A stretch of 64,000 nucleotides of DNA from Mixophyes australis (GCA_036250195.1 JAVHZZ010000003.1:34440335-34504334); one strand, 5' to 3'. Shown: positions 48,408 through 60,715, counted from the first letter of the stretch. Program-made: numbers and translations. The notes: generated by a model not told the origin, from the letters alone.

Positions 48408-49179
48408 CATACTTGCCAACTTTTCCTCATTGGCTTCAGGGAGATCCTGGGGGAGGTGGGCGTGGCTTGACGAATCACAACATTTTGGCCCCTAAACGAC
48501 TGTCACAATTTCGGCCAATTACAGCGGGGGGGCGGGGCTAAAATGACGCAATATTTGCGTCATTAAGCCCCGCCACTTATCTATTGCGGGGACAAGAACC
48601 GGGAGGTTGCCCTGCTCTCCCAGGAGCCTGGGAGGTCTCCCAGAAATGTGGGAGTCTCCCGGACATTCCAGGAGAGTAGGCAACTATGCTTAAAGAAAAA
48701 CAGCTAATGAATCTCTGGAGACTGAAGTGTCTTTTACATTTCTGTCTCCATAAGTCATGTTGTCTTACCTGTCAGTCTTTGATTAAATCTTGGGGCTAGA
48801 TTTACTAAGCTGCGGGTTTGAAAAAGTGGGGATGTTGCCTATAGCAACCAATCAGATTCTAGCTTTTATTTATTTAGTACCGTCTACAAAATGACAGCTA
48901 GAATCTGATTGGTTGCTATAGGCAACATCCCCACTTTTTCAAACAAGCAGCTTAGTAAATCTAGCCCTTGGTCTCCATGAAAATGGCCACCTCCATAGGC
49001 ATCAATACATGGACATACGACACAATTTCTGAACTGTGTCATCATGCCACAGATGGCGAAGCCAAACACTTCTTGTACTGGCTCAGCATCAGGGAGAATG
49101 TCAGACTCTTCAGGGAATGAGGGAGATCACCCCTATTTCAGGGAGTCTCCCTGACATTCAGGGAGAGTTGGCAAGTATG
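48408..49179. mobile_element. DNA-transposon-like repeat with CATACTTGCCAACT ends
   Basis: Inverted ends CATACTTGCCAACT and AGTTGGCAAGTATG enclose about 772 bp, of which 175 bp is the nested MITE at 48793-48967. An internal AGTAGGCAACTATG at about 48675-48688 is a further copy of the end, so the unit may be two elements side by side. It contains repeated CCGGGAGACTCCC-like palindromes and a GC-rich hairpin at 48531-48574. A second, 3' truncated copy starts near 63818. No transposase is seen. Confidence 0.65.
48793..48967. mobile_element. Palindromic MITE (GGGCTAGATTTACTAAGC ends), TTG duplication, empty site known
   Basis: A 175-bp near-perfect inverted repeat with ends GGGCTAGATTTACTAAGC and GCTTAGTAAATCTAGCCC. 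Each arm contains the block GTTGCCTATAGCAACCAATC or its complement. TTG lies on both sides (48790-48792, 48968-48970). A second copy of the surrounding repeat at 63.82-64.0 kb reads straight through this point without the insertion, so the boundaries are certain. Confidence 0.93.
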
Positions 49180-50824
49180 GTATTTTTGTAGGTTTGTAGC
49201 GCCGGACGGCCAAGTACTTTCAAGGCACAATTCCAAAATGAGCAAAGCGGGCGTGCAGCTAAACCGCCACGAGGCTGATGAATAGGCGCAGCTGTGCAAA
49301 ACAGGATGCACTCCCACTTTGATATCATTTAGAAGGAAACAAGCACAGATCTCAGCTGCTTCAGAGCGATGCAGGATAAAGAAGATAAACAATTCACGTA
49401 TTTCAGGTATAGCATTACATAGCCTTGGGGGTGCATATTAATGTCAAATATTATTGTTATTGTCGTTGATTTGTAGCAGTGCTCTGCACCGGGCAATAAG
49501 GTAAACAGTACATACATAAATACATGGATAAACGTAGGTGTGAGACCAAGGGGAGGGAGGAGAGAGCTTGCAATCAGTGAAATGGAACAACAGTACATTA
49601 CTTGCTATTTAAGTGTTCCTCTTTGGCAATGGGAAAGCCTGCGAGATGCCTTGTACTATACGGAGTTATGTGATGTTCATGTGCCTACAAGGGATAACTA
49701 TAATTCTCTGTTACAGATTCTATTGTCACTAAACAAGAACACGTCATGGATCACTGCAGGAGAAGCAGGATATCATTTAGAAGAAAACAAGCACAAATCC
49801 CAGCTGGGAGTAATGTGATTCTTCCATCAACGAAGGCAAAGATCACAAAACGCTGCCAGAGGGGTGCTATAAATGGCAGGAGTGGCATCTGGATTTTGCA
49901 GGCACCAGGAGACGGAGCCAAATCATACCCAGATTTGTCCCGACAGCAAAATCCACCCACAGAACCAACTGCGGCCGTTTAGAATGCTGCACGTGGTTCT
50001 AAAACTGAAGCACCATAAGACACCTCTGTAGCGGAATGCGTGGAGCGATGTGTCATAATGTACAAAGAGAGCTCATCGTTTCTCTTTCTTGCTCATTCCT
50101 AGCAGTCCTCGTGGAATATAGAATTAGGGGCCTATTTATCTGAAAGATTGTTATTGTGGCCATAAAAAAGAATGTGTGTCCAATTTACTAATAATTTATC
50201 ACCGTGGCAACTAAGTGGTATAAGTTGCATATTGCTCGGGAGCCCCCAGTTTGCTGAGCTGATCATGCGCGCACACAGTATATGTATAGTAGGTAGAATA
50301 CATAACTTCTATTTACCTTTTTTTCTGCGGGTGGGGCAATAGACCAATTCATTTTAAGACGCAGACTGAAAAAATAATTATTTATTTAATCAATAGTAGG
50401 GTTATTAACGGCAATAACACAACCTATACAAAGGCCGAAGTGTAAAAAAAAGCCCTCTCATCGGTAAAAATACCCTTATTCACCGGCAATGGGTCTCTTC
50501 GCCCTTTGTTAAATTGGCTCCTAAATCCTGCTACAACAGAACATTTCTTATCACATACAGTCCATTATACCATCTTAATCCCTAGAATATTTTGTCCCCC
50601 TCTATATTCAATTGTCCACTTCAATTAAGAGATTACTTATGGACATTAAAGTTTAGGTGGAAACTATACCAATCATAGACTGGCTTTGATTGTCTAACTT
50701 ACACTAGACAGATACATTGCTTATTGCTAATTTTTTGCTGTGTTTCAGTAAGAAACTCAATTGCCTTTTCAGTAAATTAGACCTCATAGCCTCAACTTAA
50801 CTGGTCCTCCCTCCCATCTATCCA

Positions 50825-51545
50825 AACCAAATTACCTCTAGTCTCCCCCCCCATCCATCCTCAATTCCCTCTGGTCTCCCCCCCCCCCCCCATCCATCCT
50901 CAATTCCCTCTGGTCTCCCTCCCATCCATCCTCAATTCCCTCTGGTCTCCCCCCCCCCCATCCATCCTCAATTCCCTCTGGTCTCCCCCCCCCCCATCCA
51001 TCCTCAATTCCCTCTGGTCTCCCTCCCATCCATCAATTCCCTCTGGTCTCCCCCCCCCCCCCATCCATCCTCAATTCCCTCTGGTCTCCCTCCCATCCAT
51101 CAATTCCCTCTGGTCTCCCCCCCATCCATCCTCAATTCCCTCTGGTTTCCCTCCCATCCATCCATCCTCAATTCCCTATGGTCTCCCTCCCATCCATCCA
51201 TCCTCAATTCCCTATGGTCTCCCTCCCATCCATCCATCCTCAATTCCCTCTGGTCTCCCTCCCATCCATCCATCCATCCTCAATTCCCTATGGTCTCCCT
51301 CCCATCCATCTATCCTCAATTCCCTATGGTCTCCCTCCCATCCATCCATCCTCAATTCCCTCTGGTCTCCCCCCCATCCATCCATCCTCAATTCCCTCTA
51401 GTCTCCCTCCCATCCATCCTCAATTTCCTCTAGTCTCCCTCCCATCCATCCAACCTCAATTTTCACTGGCCCCCTCCCATCCATTCTCATTTTCCTTCAG
51501 TCCCCTCACCCATCCATCCTCGAATTTCCTCCAATCCCCCACCCA
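50825..51545. repeat. C/T-rich minisatellite (CCATCCATCCTCAATTCCCT unit)
   Basis: About 25 units of 24-33 bp containing CATCCATCCTCAATTCCCTC followed by TGGTCTCCC and a variable run of C. Units diverge toward the right end (AATTTTCACTGG, CATTTTCCTTCAG). Length variation is mostly in the C run and the number of CATC repeats. Confidence 0.93.
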
Positions 51546-51792
51546 CCCGCCCATCCTCCATTATTCTGCTTTAGTTTTCGCACATGTAATCAAATTCACT
51601 GACTTCTACTAGAGAAGACTCGCACAATATACCTGGGCAATAACACAAACCAATAAAACCAATTCTCCTTTGCAGCAAAAGGCCAAAGAAACATTTAACT
51701 AAAAACCATCTGGCAGTGAGATTGTTTATATTTGTATATGGCGACAGCACAGAAGAGGAAATAAAAGACACAATTGTTAGTCTATAAAAATA

Positions 51793-51950
51793 ATGAGAGA
51801 GAGAGAGGGAGAGAGAGGGAGAGAGAGGGAGAGAGAGGGAGAGAGAGGGAGAGAGAGGGGGGGAGAGAGGGGGGGGGAGAGAGGGGGGGGGGGAGAGAGG
51901 GGGGGGGGGAGAGAGGGGGAGAGGGAGAGAGGGAGAGGGAGAGGGAGAGC
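51793..51950. repeat. GA/GAGAGAGG microsatellite
   Basis: Continuous GAGAGAGG units with G-run expansions, purine-only on the plus strand for about 157 bp. The Arg/Glu/Gly-rich ORFs across it are artefacts. Confidence 0.95.
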
Positions 51951-52163
51951 TACAGAGTCATCCATTGTCAATGGTATAATAATTATCTGGAGACACTGCT
52001 GTGCCCATCATTGTAAAAATAAAAAATATATGTATAGTATCGGGAACGTTTATGCAACTTGTGACTTGTAACTATCCAGCTGTCAGAGATACAAACCAAA
52101 AGTCTATGCTGGAAATTGTACTTAAACAAGTGGCCTTATATGCTGCCATTATACACGTGTATT

Positions 52164-52540
52164 ATATAAAATGAAATTAATTGCAGCGCTAAAAACCTCC
52201 CAAGCTAATCTTGACTAAAACAGTACATCATGTAAATAAATCATGAAAAGTGGTCACGAATTACCATATAAAAATATTTATTAATAACAATATATAATCA
52301 TAAAATGTTGATAAACCTACAATGAACCAGCTAAAACACAAACTCAATATTGTATATAAAAAAACATATCAAATGGATAAACACCACTAATGATTGTAAC
52401 AACACATTACTTTAGTCAAGATTAGCCTCATGTGGTGTCTCGTTCACAGCTGCTTGACCATTTGGCTATACGAGTAGTGTTTGTACTTTTTATTTTATTT
52501 TAAGGCGCCATATCAAAAGGTATTTTTTATTTTATGGAAT
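52164..52540. mobile_element. Small relative of the fold-back element, 16-bp duplication
   Basis: 377 bp flanked by ATTATACACGTGTATT at 52148-52163 and 52541-52556. It has a head ATTGCAGCGCTAAAAACC, an internal inverted pair AAGCTAATCTTGACTAAA / TTTAGTCAAGATTAGCCT, and a tail GGCGCCATATCAAAAGG followed by TTTTTTATTTTA. The same order (GCAGCGCT head, inverted arms, GGCGCCAYATCAA tail, T-rich end) is seen in the 11.9-13.8 kb element. Confidence 0.7.
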
Positions 52541-53864
52541 ATTATACACGTGTATTTTATTTACATTCCTCACTGTTCAATAAAACTTTGTGAACGTTTC
52601 TTTTAAGAGCGGGGGACGGTGCATTGAAAAGGACATCGTTGTGCATTTGAAATATTAGATTAGAAATGATCTTTTAGTTTGTGCTCTTACATCCACAGAT
52701 GCGAGCGCCCCTCTTTTTACACTGCTAGAGTGGTATGCTGAATGTGTCTCCTTCCTATAGTTTGCACGCAATGAAAACTGGCATTAAGGAGAAATAGACA
52801 GGATACGTAAAGGATAAGATAATATGATGAACACAGTAAGCAATTTGGGATACACAGATACTATGATAAAAATACAGTAGTTTGAGCATTTCAATATTTT
52901 ACAAACTGCAACCAACCTCTGGTGACCTAACAGAAATCCGTGAGCTGTTACACAATCATTTTCCACTGACATGTTTATTATTCCATTCACGCAAAGTCAG
53001 TAGATGTGATACACTGCAAGTACAAAAACGTTAGTAAGTCTATGACACGGTCACTTAGCCTGGAACAGTACAGACCTATTTAATATTATTTATCACCTTG
53101 CAGAGCCACAATACAGCTGCATCCGAGACAAGGCATCTGTGATTTCTCACCCTGAAATAGATTTTTTTTTATTATTGAATCCCGATTGGGCTTCTAGAAA
53201 GGATTACACGGATACAGCGGCGTGGAACGTCTACAACAAGCAGACAGCACATATCGTACATAATAAAATGTTTTCTGACAGATCAATGTTACGAGAACCA
53301 TACCAAGCAACATAATGAGAAATATATATATACACACACAACCAAATTAAAGTTATGTAAGCTATTCACCATCACGCATCTCAAAATAATACTAGTTAGC
53401 CCAAATCAAATTCCTTGTAACAAACATTACTCCCAAACACTAGAAATCAGAATAAATTAATCTACTCCCACAATAAGTGCGCCAATATTCTAAGGCAACC
53501 AGCTTTTCTCTAGACCCCGCCCCTTTATAGGCCTGCAAATCGGGACAATTCCACAAAAATCGGGACTATTAGGGGGGTATACATTAAAAGGTGATCAGGA
53601 TTACTATGTATTTGCCAACATTTACATATATCACAGCAATATATAAAGTAAGACACTGTTTCTTACAAACAACTGCAATGGATGAGGAGGGGGGGGGGGG
53701 AGGATGCCCTATTCAATTAAATTCGCTGCAATTGTGAAATTACTTATTAATTATAAAGATCATATGCTGGGACTGCAGAAATCATACTATCAGGGCCTTC
53801 ATTTCCTGAATGGAGACAGACTGAACGGTGACAGATCAGATTACAGCCACTGACAGATTACAAG

Positions 53865-53867
<3 letters not shown>

Positions 53868-53923
<56 letters not shown>

Positions 53924-53956
53924 ATACATACATATATATACATATACACACGTATA
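53868..53956. repeat. TA/CA/CATA compound microsatellite
   Basis: About 22 TA units followed by CA, CATA and TA stretches. Confidence 0.96.
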
Positions 53957-54660
53957 CGCTTTACAGGATTACAAGAAGCCATAAACAACATTTGCGCTGT
54001 CAAGTTGTCATACATCTGCAGAATGAAGAGATGAGACGTTTGCTCACAAGGCTTTGAAGGTGATGCCTGACATGGATAGAATATGGGATAGTGTAATTGT
54101 AGTGTTGTGTACACATGCAAATAATGCTATACTTTAGACATCTATGCAAAACTGGGGGGACGACAAATGCAACCAATTCCATGTACCACAAAACATAAAA
54201 ATGCTCTTGCATCCAATGACACAGAATCACAAGGAGATAATTTATCAATATGGAACAACTACATCTTGTTTGCCATGTTCATGGTGTAAAGCAATGAGGA
54301 GATCACACCACAAGTTTTATGACATTTACATAAAAAAGTATAAAACTGGGTGGAACTAATATGTGTAGAATGTATTAAGGTAGAATATATTCACAACAGC
54401 TGTGACCAATTTGAATTAAATTATGGTGAAGAGGTTCTAAGCTAAATCTAGTTTGCATTTGTCCATGATTAATAGCATTAACGGTCAATGGAAATTAAAG
54501 GTATTCCGTCATCTATGTTCCTATCAAGCAATTAGCGTAACGTTACAAGCGATCTTTAATTGCAAATTCCCATTACAGCTTCTTCATAAATTAGATTGCA
54601 CTTAGCAAAGACTAAGACAACAGTTCCACACTGCGGAGTACGTGTCCAGATACGGAGGGG

Positions 54661-54820
54661 AGTTTATGAAATCTATTCTGGAGGTAAATGTGGAAAGGCA
54701 GGGGCTGCCCAAAGCAACCAATCAGATGCTGCCTTTTTTTTTTCTAGGACAGCTTTGAAAATGAAAGCCAATATCTGATTGGTTGTTATGGTCATCATCA
54801 CTATTTCTACACCTGCAGTA
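54661..54820. mobile_element. Palindromic MITE, diverged
   Basis: Arms CCCAAAGCAACCAATCAGAT and ATATCTGATTGGTTGTTATG around a poly-T and TTTGAAAATGAAAG centre. Same family as the neighbour at 54.9 kb. Confidence 0.7.
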
Positions 54821-54912
54821 AAGGTTTCATACATCAACACCCGTGTGCTACATCAGGGTAATGTAATCAGGTGCCCCTGAGACACAAGATTTAAATGGAC
54901 ATGTTGGTGAAC

Positions 54913-55035
54913 GTTTATGAAAACTGTGGCAGTGTTGCCCATAGCAACCAATCAGATTCCAGCTATTATCTTGTACATTCTAGAACATGATAGCTAGAAT
55001 CTGGTTGGATGGGCAACACCTCTACTTTAAAAATG
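54913..55035. mobile_element. Palindromic MITE, diverged
   Basis: Arms GTTGCCCATAGCAACCAATC and ATCTGGTTGGATGGGCAACA around a TCTAGAA centre. An older relative of the 48.8-kb element. Confidence 0.75.
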
Positions 55036-56099
55036 AATGAGTCCAAGCCACCTGCATCAAATGCAGGTATACCGCCTGTGAACCACATATCAAATGTACT
55101 GTTGCCTAGTGCGGTATCATTTTATCAAACAATATAATGCTTTCTACTGTCAAGGTATTTGTACCATTAACCAGGGCACTGGGGGAGGGGATAGAGTATA
55201 AAAACTGGAGTCAGAGGCAAATCAGATTCATTCATTGTGCACAAGAAGTTGGGTTTGAATTCTGCATTGGGATTGGAGTTTTATTTACTTGGCGTTATAC
55301 ATAAACCAGTATAACATCTATTCCATTATCAGTATGGATAACGGAGGAGTTCTGTCCTTGCACCTTTATTCTGATGTTTTTGTGCTCATATTGTTTAGTA
55401 AACATTCTTCTTTCATGGTTACTATGTTTCTACATCTGTCTCTTTATATTAGCCAATATTACATGAATGTTTTTCTCATCTGATTTTAGAATGATGTTAA
55501 TAAAGGTAATATTAGTTAAACTCAGGTTACTGCAACTGGCAAATAAGCATCAATCAGATCAATTGCAGGATGAATTACCCACATAATATCTCCTATTAAT
55601 TATAACCACTGATACTGTGTAATGTAAGATCGGCATTCATTACAATTTTAAACTCTGTTAGTAGAACTTGCAAACACATCAGGAGGTCAGGAGTTCTACA
55701 GTTAAACAGCCTTTACTGTAAAGAACCCTTCCCCATGCCGATGATGAAATGGTCATTCTTCCTTTAGCAACTGATGACCACTTGCCCTTCGTATGGTCCT
55801 TGGTATGAAATGATAATTACACAAATCTGTCTGAATATATTTATAGGAATTTTTCTAGCCTCACTTTATAAAATAACCCGTCAACTCCCTTTATTAATAA
55901 GGTTCCCCCGCCTCTAAACCCGAACAAGTTCGCCAATATCCTTCATACAGTCAGGTGCCCAAAACAGTACACTGTATTCAAGATGCTATAGTTATTTCAT
56001 GGTATTACCCAGTTTGTATGTATCCCCTCTTTTATGCTTCCCAGGATTTTATCCTCCTTGGAAGCCGTTGCCTTACTCAATGTAAGATATAAAGATTAC

Positions 56100-56250
56100 G
56101 GGGTATATTTACTAAACTGCAGGTTTGAAAAAGTGGAGATGTTGCTTATAGCAACCAATCAGATTCTAGCTGTCATTTAGTAGAATGTACTAAATAAATG
56201 ACAGCTAGAACTGATTGGTTGCTATAAGCAACATCTCCACTTTTTCCCTA
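56100..56250. mobile_element. Palindromic MITE with CCAAT/X-box-like arms
   Basis: Starts GGGGTATATTTACTAAACTG. The arms GTTGCTTATAGCAACCAATC and GATTGGTTGCTATAAGCAAC face each other. The right end is truncated at about ACTTTTTCCCTAG. Confidence 0.8.
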
Positions 56251-58781
56251 GACCTAGAACTCTTATCTTATCTACCAAACTTATGTGGAACATTCATAAA
56301 TACTTTTGAAAGAACCAACATGAAACTGAACTACTAAGATCCAGTTAGAAACTTAACCCCTCATAAAACTAATATTTGTTAGGTCCCTTCATGAACACGG
56401 TTATCAAAATATTTTCTGCACTATATTATAGAATCAAGTCCCTTGAAATAATTTACCCAGGACAGAAGTCAGGCTCACAGGTCTATAATTTCTTGGTTCA
56501 CAGGTAGTTCTTTATAACCTATCTACTTATGAGCTGAAGATTTCTGCCATCATATATTGAGTGAGTTTAAAAAGATACTCTGGATTCTTACCCCTTACTA
56601 ATTCAATGCAAAGCAGTCAACAAGTTTAAATGCTGTTTAGCATCCATAAGACAGCAGAAAAGTGAAATAACTTTTGCAAATGTTCCTGTAAATTGGGAAA
56701 TATGAATTTAAAAAACAAAGCCTAAAACAAACATAAAACAAAACAAAATTGCCAACTCTGGTGCAAATGGTGAGAAAATAATCATGTGTATATAATCTTG
56801 TAATTTTATCGGTTACTATACAACCGTAATTCTGACAAGTTTATAAAAACTGTCACAGATGTTTGTGAATGTTACTTGTTGCCTGGACTGGCAATTCTGG
56901 CATTTGCCAGAAGCCCTGCGTGTGGGCTGGCGTGCTTTGTATACCAAAACCGCTTCTCATTTCGAGCCGGCCCAGCTGGTAGCACTTTAATATAGAATAA
57001 CTTGTATTTTGGAATTTCAGGCCTAAATCTAATGCTGGTGAAACACAACAAAAACATTTTATAAAGTTAAATTTAAAAAACCAAAACAACAAGATCTGGT
57101 ATAGATGGAGAAACTCGCCCCAAATATATATTTAGGAATATCAAATGACAGATGCCGGAATATACAGAAATATAGGATATAGGCAGATACAGACAATGGA
57201 CTCATCTCATTAAAAATAAAAATGAATGACATAAAAGAGAGCACATACATGGTAGGTACACAAAAATACAGATTACATGGGTGTGAAAAAACATTTATTA
57301 AACAGCATGCCAGTATGAGGTAAAAACTTGTTCGGTTTTACTTCATATTTAACAAACCTTTTTAAATAGAAATACAAATTCGGCGCATTGCCATTAGTGA
57401 TCTGTGCCGCCAGGCTTGTATGGAGCCTTCGGGCCATGGCTAATTTTTAGCTCCTGCTTTTCTTAGCATAGAAAACTGCACCATATTTACATGATTAATT
57501 GCAAGTGATTAATCAAACCCAAAAAAGGTCTTTAAAAAAAATAAAAAAGTATTTTCCTTGATGTTATTGCCCTTAAACACTCTCAGCATCCCGGTAGCCT
57601 CCGTACAGCAGTAACCAGAGCAATTCCTGACAGAAAATCTCCGGGTACACAGATTAAGAGGCAGATTTAGCAAAGGGCGAAGAGATTATTTTCACAGAAC
57701 ACTGGTGGTTTTGCTTCCCCCAATACAAGAAAGAGGTTAGTTACTACCAGCCGCACACTGTATATTTGTTTTGTTGTCGTCATTCTCAGAAGAAGGGATT
57801 TTTTAATCCACTAATGTTTTAAAATATACGTTTAATTATAAAAATGAATTAACTCTATGTTTCAACTTCTTTTTCTGCACAGTCAAGGAACTGAAAACCG
57901 GCTGCTGCTTCCGCACATCTGTAAAGACCGGCCGGGCGGAGCTGTGGATTTACTCCCTTCGCTCTGGGTCAGAATCACTGGAATATCCTTGGTGTTATTT
58001 TTCTCATAAATACCAGTGATAAGTGATTTTTTTTCATTGCGGCCGTTATTGTCGCAATTATAATGATAAACAGACCTTTAGCTCATCTGCCAATATATTG
58101 TGGAAGTGCGCAATGAAACGCAATAGTCAAGCTACTCAGCGATTAACAGTTGTCTGTTAAGTTCACCTCATCAAAAACACCAGGGGCGATGAACGATTAA
58201 TAAAAAGAACACAAGTAATCACATACAAGCGATGGTATAAAATCCTGTAATCTCTGTATAAACGGAGTTCTGATGTCATTACTTCACTGTTCATTAGAAA
58301 ACATTGTGTATTGTAAGGAATAATGCACTCTCTACTTTATATTACTCTGGATATTAGAAGTCACCTTGGATGTTTATGACCTGTATAACAGCTTGTAGTC
58401 TTGTGCCTTTATATGGTTGTGGGACACCTTGGTGAATTCTAATTTACAGTAGCCGACGTGTTATCCAATATATAATATAAACTTTAGAGGGTGTAAAGTC
58501 CTCGAAAAAAAATAATAAATAGCCAAAAGACAGAGTACTAGTATACCACAAACATAAGCTCTAGGCAGGGGAGGGCAGGCAAATTTTAGCCTGGAGGGTG
58601 GGGGGACTCAGCAGCCTATTGTAAAGGAGAAAAACTGCAGGTGGCCCAGTGACCCAGCTCGAGGTAGCCCACTATGGGATCGGCCCAGGGGGGGGCAGAT
58701 GCCCACAGCCTAACCAACCCCTGGCTCTAGGGATGACCAGTTAAGGAATTTGTGGTCACTAGAATTTTCTCAATGCCTCAT

Positions 58782-58882
58782 ATTAACATAATAAAACGTA
58801 TAACCCCTGTTAACAAAACGGGGTACCGGTTTTGAGCGATACCTGTTCGGTTAACAGGGGTTATACGTTTTATTATGTTAAT
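58782..58882. repeat. Perfect 33-bp inverted repeat, 35-nt loop
   Basis: Arms 58782-58814 and 58850-58882 (ATTAACATAATAAAACGTAT continuing to CCCCTGTTAAC and its exact complement). The loop is CG-rich (GGGGTACCGGTTTTGAGCG). Confidence 0.93.
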
Positions 58883-60628
58883 TTTGTTGTTCTGGTTTCC
58901 ATGACAAGTGTAGCTGGTTTCAGTCGCTTCCCCAAACGTACACACCCGTCCTTACAGCTTCCCCCTCTTATCTTCTGATGAATGCAGTTTATCACAGGTT
59001 AGGACAACAGACCCATTACACAGGGTATTTAATGCAGTGCATGCAGAAGTGTGCTGGCTGGGTATTCAGGGTATTTTATATAGCAATACATAAGGAGTAA
59101 TCCAATCTAAAACCTGTCAATCAAGAACACACCCTTCCATACATTCCAACCAGACTCCTTTCCCCAGTGTGATAATAGTCTGTTTCTGCATCTCCTTCAC
59201 AATAATCTGGGTTGAAATAGTTCATTGACTGATAGCAGGAATAAACTCCAGTTATTTATTTTTAACCCATGTGAATGTAGTTGGAACAGAAGTGGGAGAA
59301 GCAGACGCAAGAAAAGGGAGTCTGGTATATAGGCATTTGTATTTGTTTAATATAATCTAATTAGAATCTATTTCAATTAAACCAACATCACTGAAAACAT
59401 GAATTTCCAACACAGAACAGTCACCGTAACCCTGATGTCAGTTATACTGTATTGGTGCATTGTACTGAAATAGTAATGAAATATTTATTTATGAGGATGT
59501 ACATATACCTTTATTTCTAACATAAGGAATAATTTAACTGTGGGAAGCCAAGCTCCCCTTACTGTATATCCCTTCAAAACACACACCTCACCTAACAAAC
59601 AATGGAGGAAGCCATTTTGTGGGCTGAACCAATATTTAGGCTATGAGCTCATTAGGAAATAGTGACAAGCTTGAGGTATGAAGTGCCTCATCCCTCAGGT
59701 AAATTAAATCACTAGCTCCTAATTAGTAACTGGCTCAGCACCTCTTGTCGCTGGAATCTAACTAGCAATGATGGACTGCATCCTCATACTTATTACCAGT
59801 TAAATAAACAATGGTGTAAGAAAATTATCATTCTGCCAAAACATGAATTTTCCAGTTACCTTGGTTTAATGACATTACCAAGAGCGGATGCCAGGAACAA
59901 ATACAGCACATGCCCATCCCATTTAACAAACAGTCTAACATGACACATAGCTAATAACACACGCATGCCCATCCTAGTTAATCTGTTTTGCTAACACCTT
60001 GGATACAGCACCAGCTGGGCCAATTACAAGTGTCATACTAGTAGTAACTTGTACATTCCCTTAGGCATGAAAGGGATGTGAACTTTACCCGAATAATGAA
60101 AAACAAATCTTGTCACCACGGTCACTTGTCCACCACAACAGCCGGGGTATGAAATGCACAAGCTGCTGCAGAACCTCTTGGCAGGGGGTGCACACCTCTG
60201 CAGCATTCCCACCTAGTCTTATTGTTAGCATTGTAAATTCCAGCACATTCTCCCTCTCTAACAGTCACAGATAAGAGATGATCTCAAGCCTTGCATTTAC
60301 TGCAACACCCACTGTATACTGTGTCCGGATGCCTATCTCCCTGTGCCTAAGAGGTTCTTCAGCAGTCTCACAATGCCATGATCTGGGGGCATGGGGTGGT
60401 CTCATTATGAAATAAAAAAGCCATTTAAATGGCCAGAGCTGGGCTGCATTGCTCCAGACTAAGATGCCACCCCAGAGTAACTGATGAGAGCAAGCAGAGG
60501 GTGGACAACAAGTAAACAAGTGGATGCCCAGTGCCAGCTGCAGAGAGGGTGGGCACAGAATGAGAAGCATGAGGGTTGTCCCTGTGAGGCACAGACAATG
60601 CAGGAGGGTAAGAGCTGGTGGTACTTAC

Positions 60629-60715
60629 AGCCAGTAGGCAGGCAGCAGATGCCAGGGTGCTGCGGCCGCTCCTCTCCCAGGTGGCCCTCATGGCTAGCTG
60701 ACTGGCAGTCCCCAT
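60629..60715 (-). CDS. TNFRSF21: TNFRSF21 (DR6) coding exon 1, signal peptide start
   Basis: This exon encodes residues 1-29 of death receptor 6, a type I membrane receptor of the TNF receptor superfamily. The start is the ATG whose complement lies at 60713-60715. It opens with MGTAS, close to the MGTSP start I recall for human DR6, and the upstream in-frame stretch meets a stop before any other ATG. The peptide is basic and then turns hydrophobic (ASAACLLA). The hydrophobic core continues into exon 2 (ILLF), so the signal peptide is split by intron 1. The donor GTAAGT is complementary to 60623-60628 and the junction is phase 0. The -3 base is C, so the Kozak context is only moderate. What is seen is the ORF and donor; the assignment to this gene rests on exons 2-4, which are far more conserved. 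Confidence 0.85.

Larger units (their letters stand above)
31520..60628 (-). other. TNFRSF21: TNFRSF21 intron 1 (about 29.1 kb)
   Basis: Phase-0 intron between the GTAAGT and TTTCAG signals of exons 1 and 2. I found no other exon in it. It holds LINE fragments (32.1, 36.0, 42.7, 46.1 kb), a SINE (44.2 kb), palindromic MITEs (43.9, 48.8, 54.7, 54.9, 56.1 kb), a TIR element with a minisatellite (39.8-42.2 kb) and several microsatellites. The stretches 33.8-35.4, 38.3-39.8, 42.8-43.9, 46.7-48.4, 49.2-50.8, 52.6-53.8 and 56.7-60.6 kb show no feature I can name, apart from entries listed separately. Long introns early in the gene are usual for TNFRSF21. Confidence 0.85.

Noticed and set aside
51178..51612. 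144-codon Pro/Ser-rich open frame
   Set aside because: It is a translation of the CCATCCATCCTCAATTCC minisatellite; the repeat period and C runs vary and no splice or start context supports a gene.
51774..52071. Arg/Glu/Gly-rich open frames
   Set aside because: They arise from the GAGAGAGG microsatellite.
59520..59800. Possible second solo LTR (TGTGGGAAGCC... with GCCATTTTGTGGG)
   Set aside because: There are no clear TG/CA ends, polyadenylation signal or flanking duplication.
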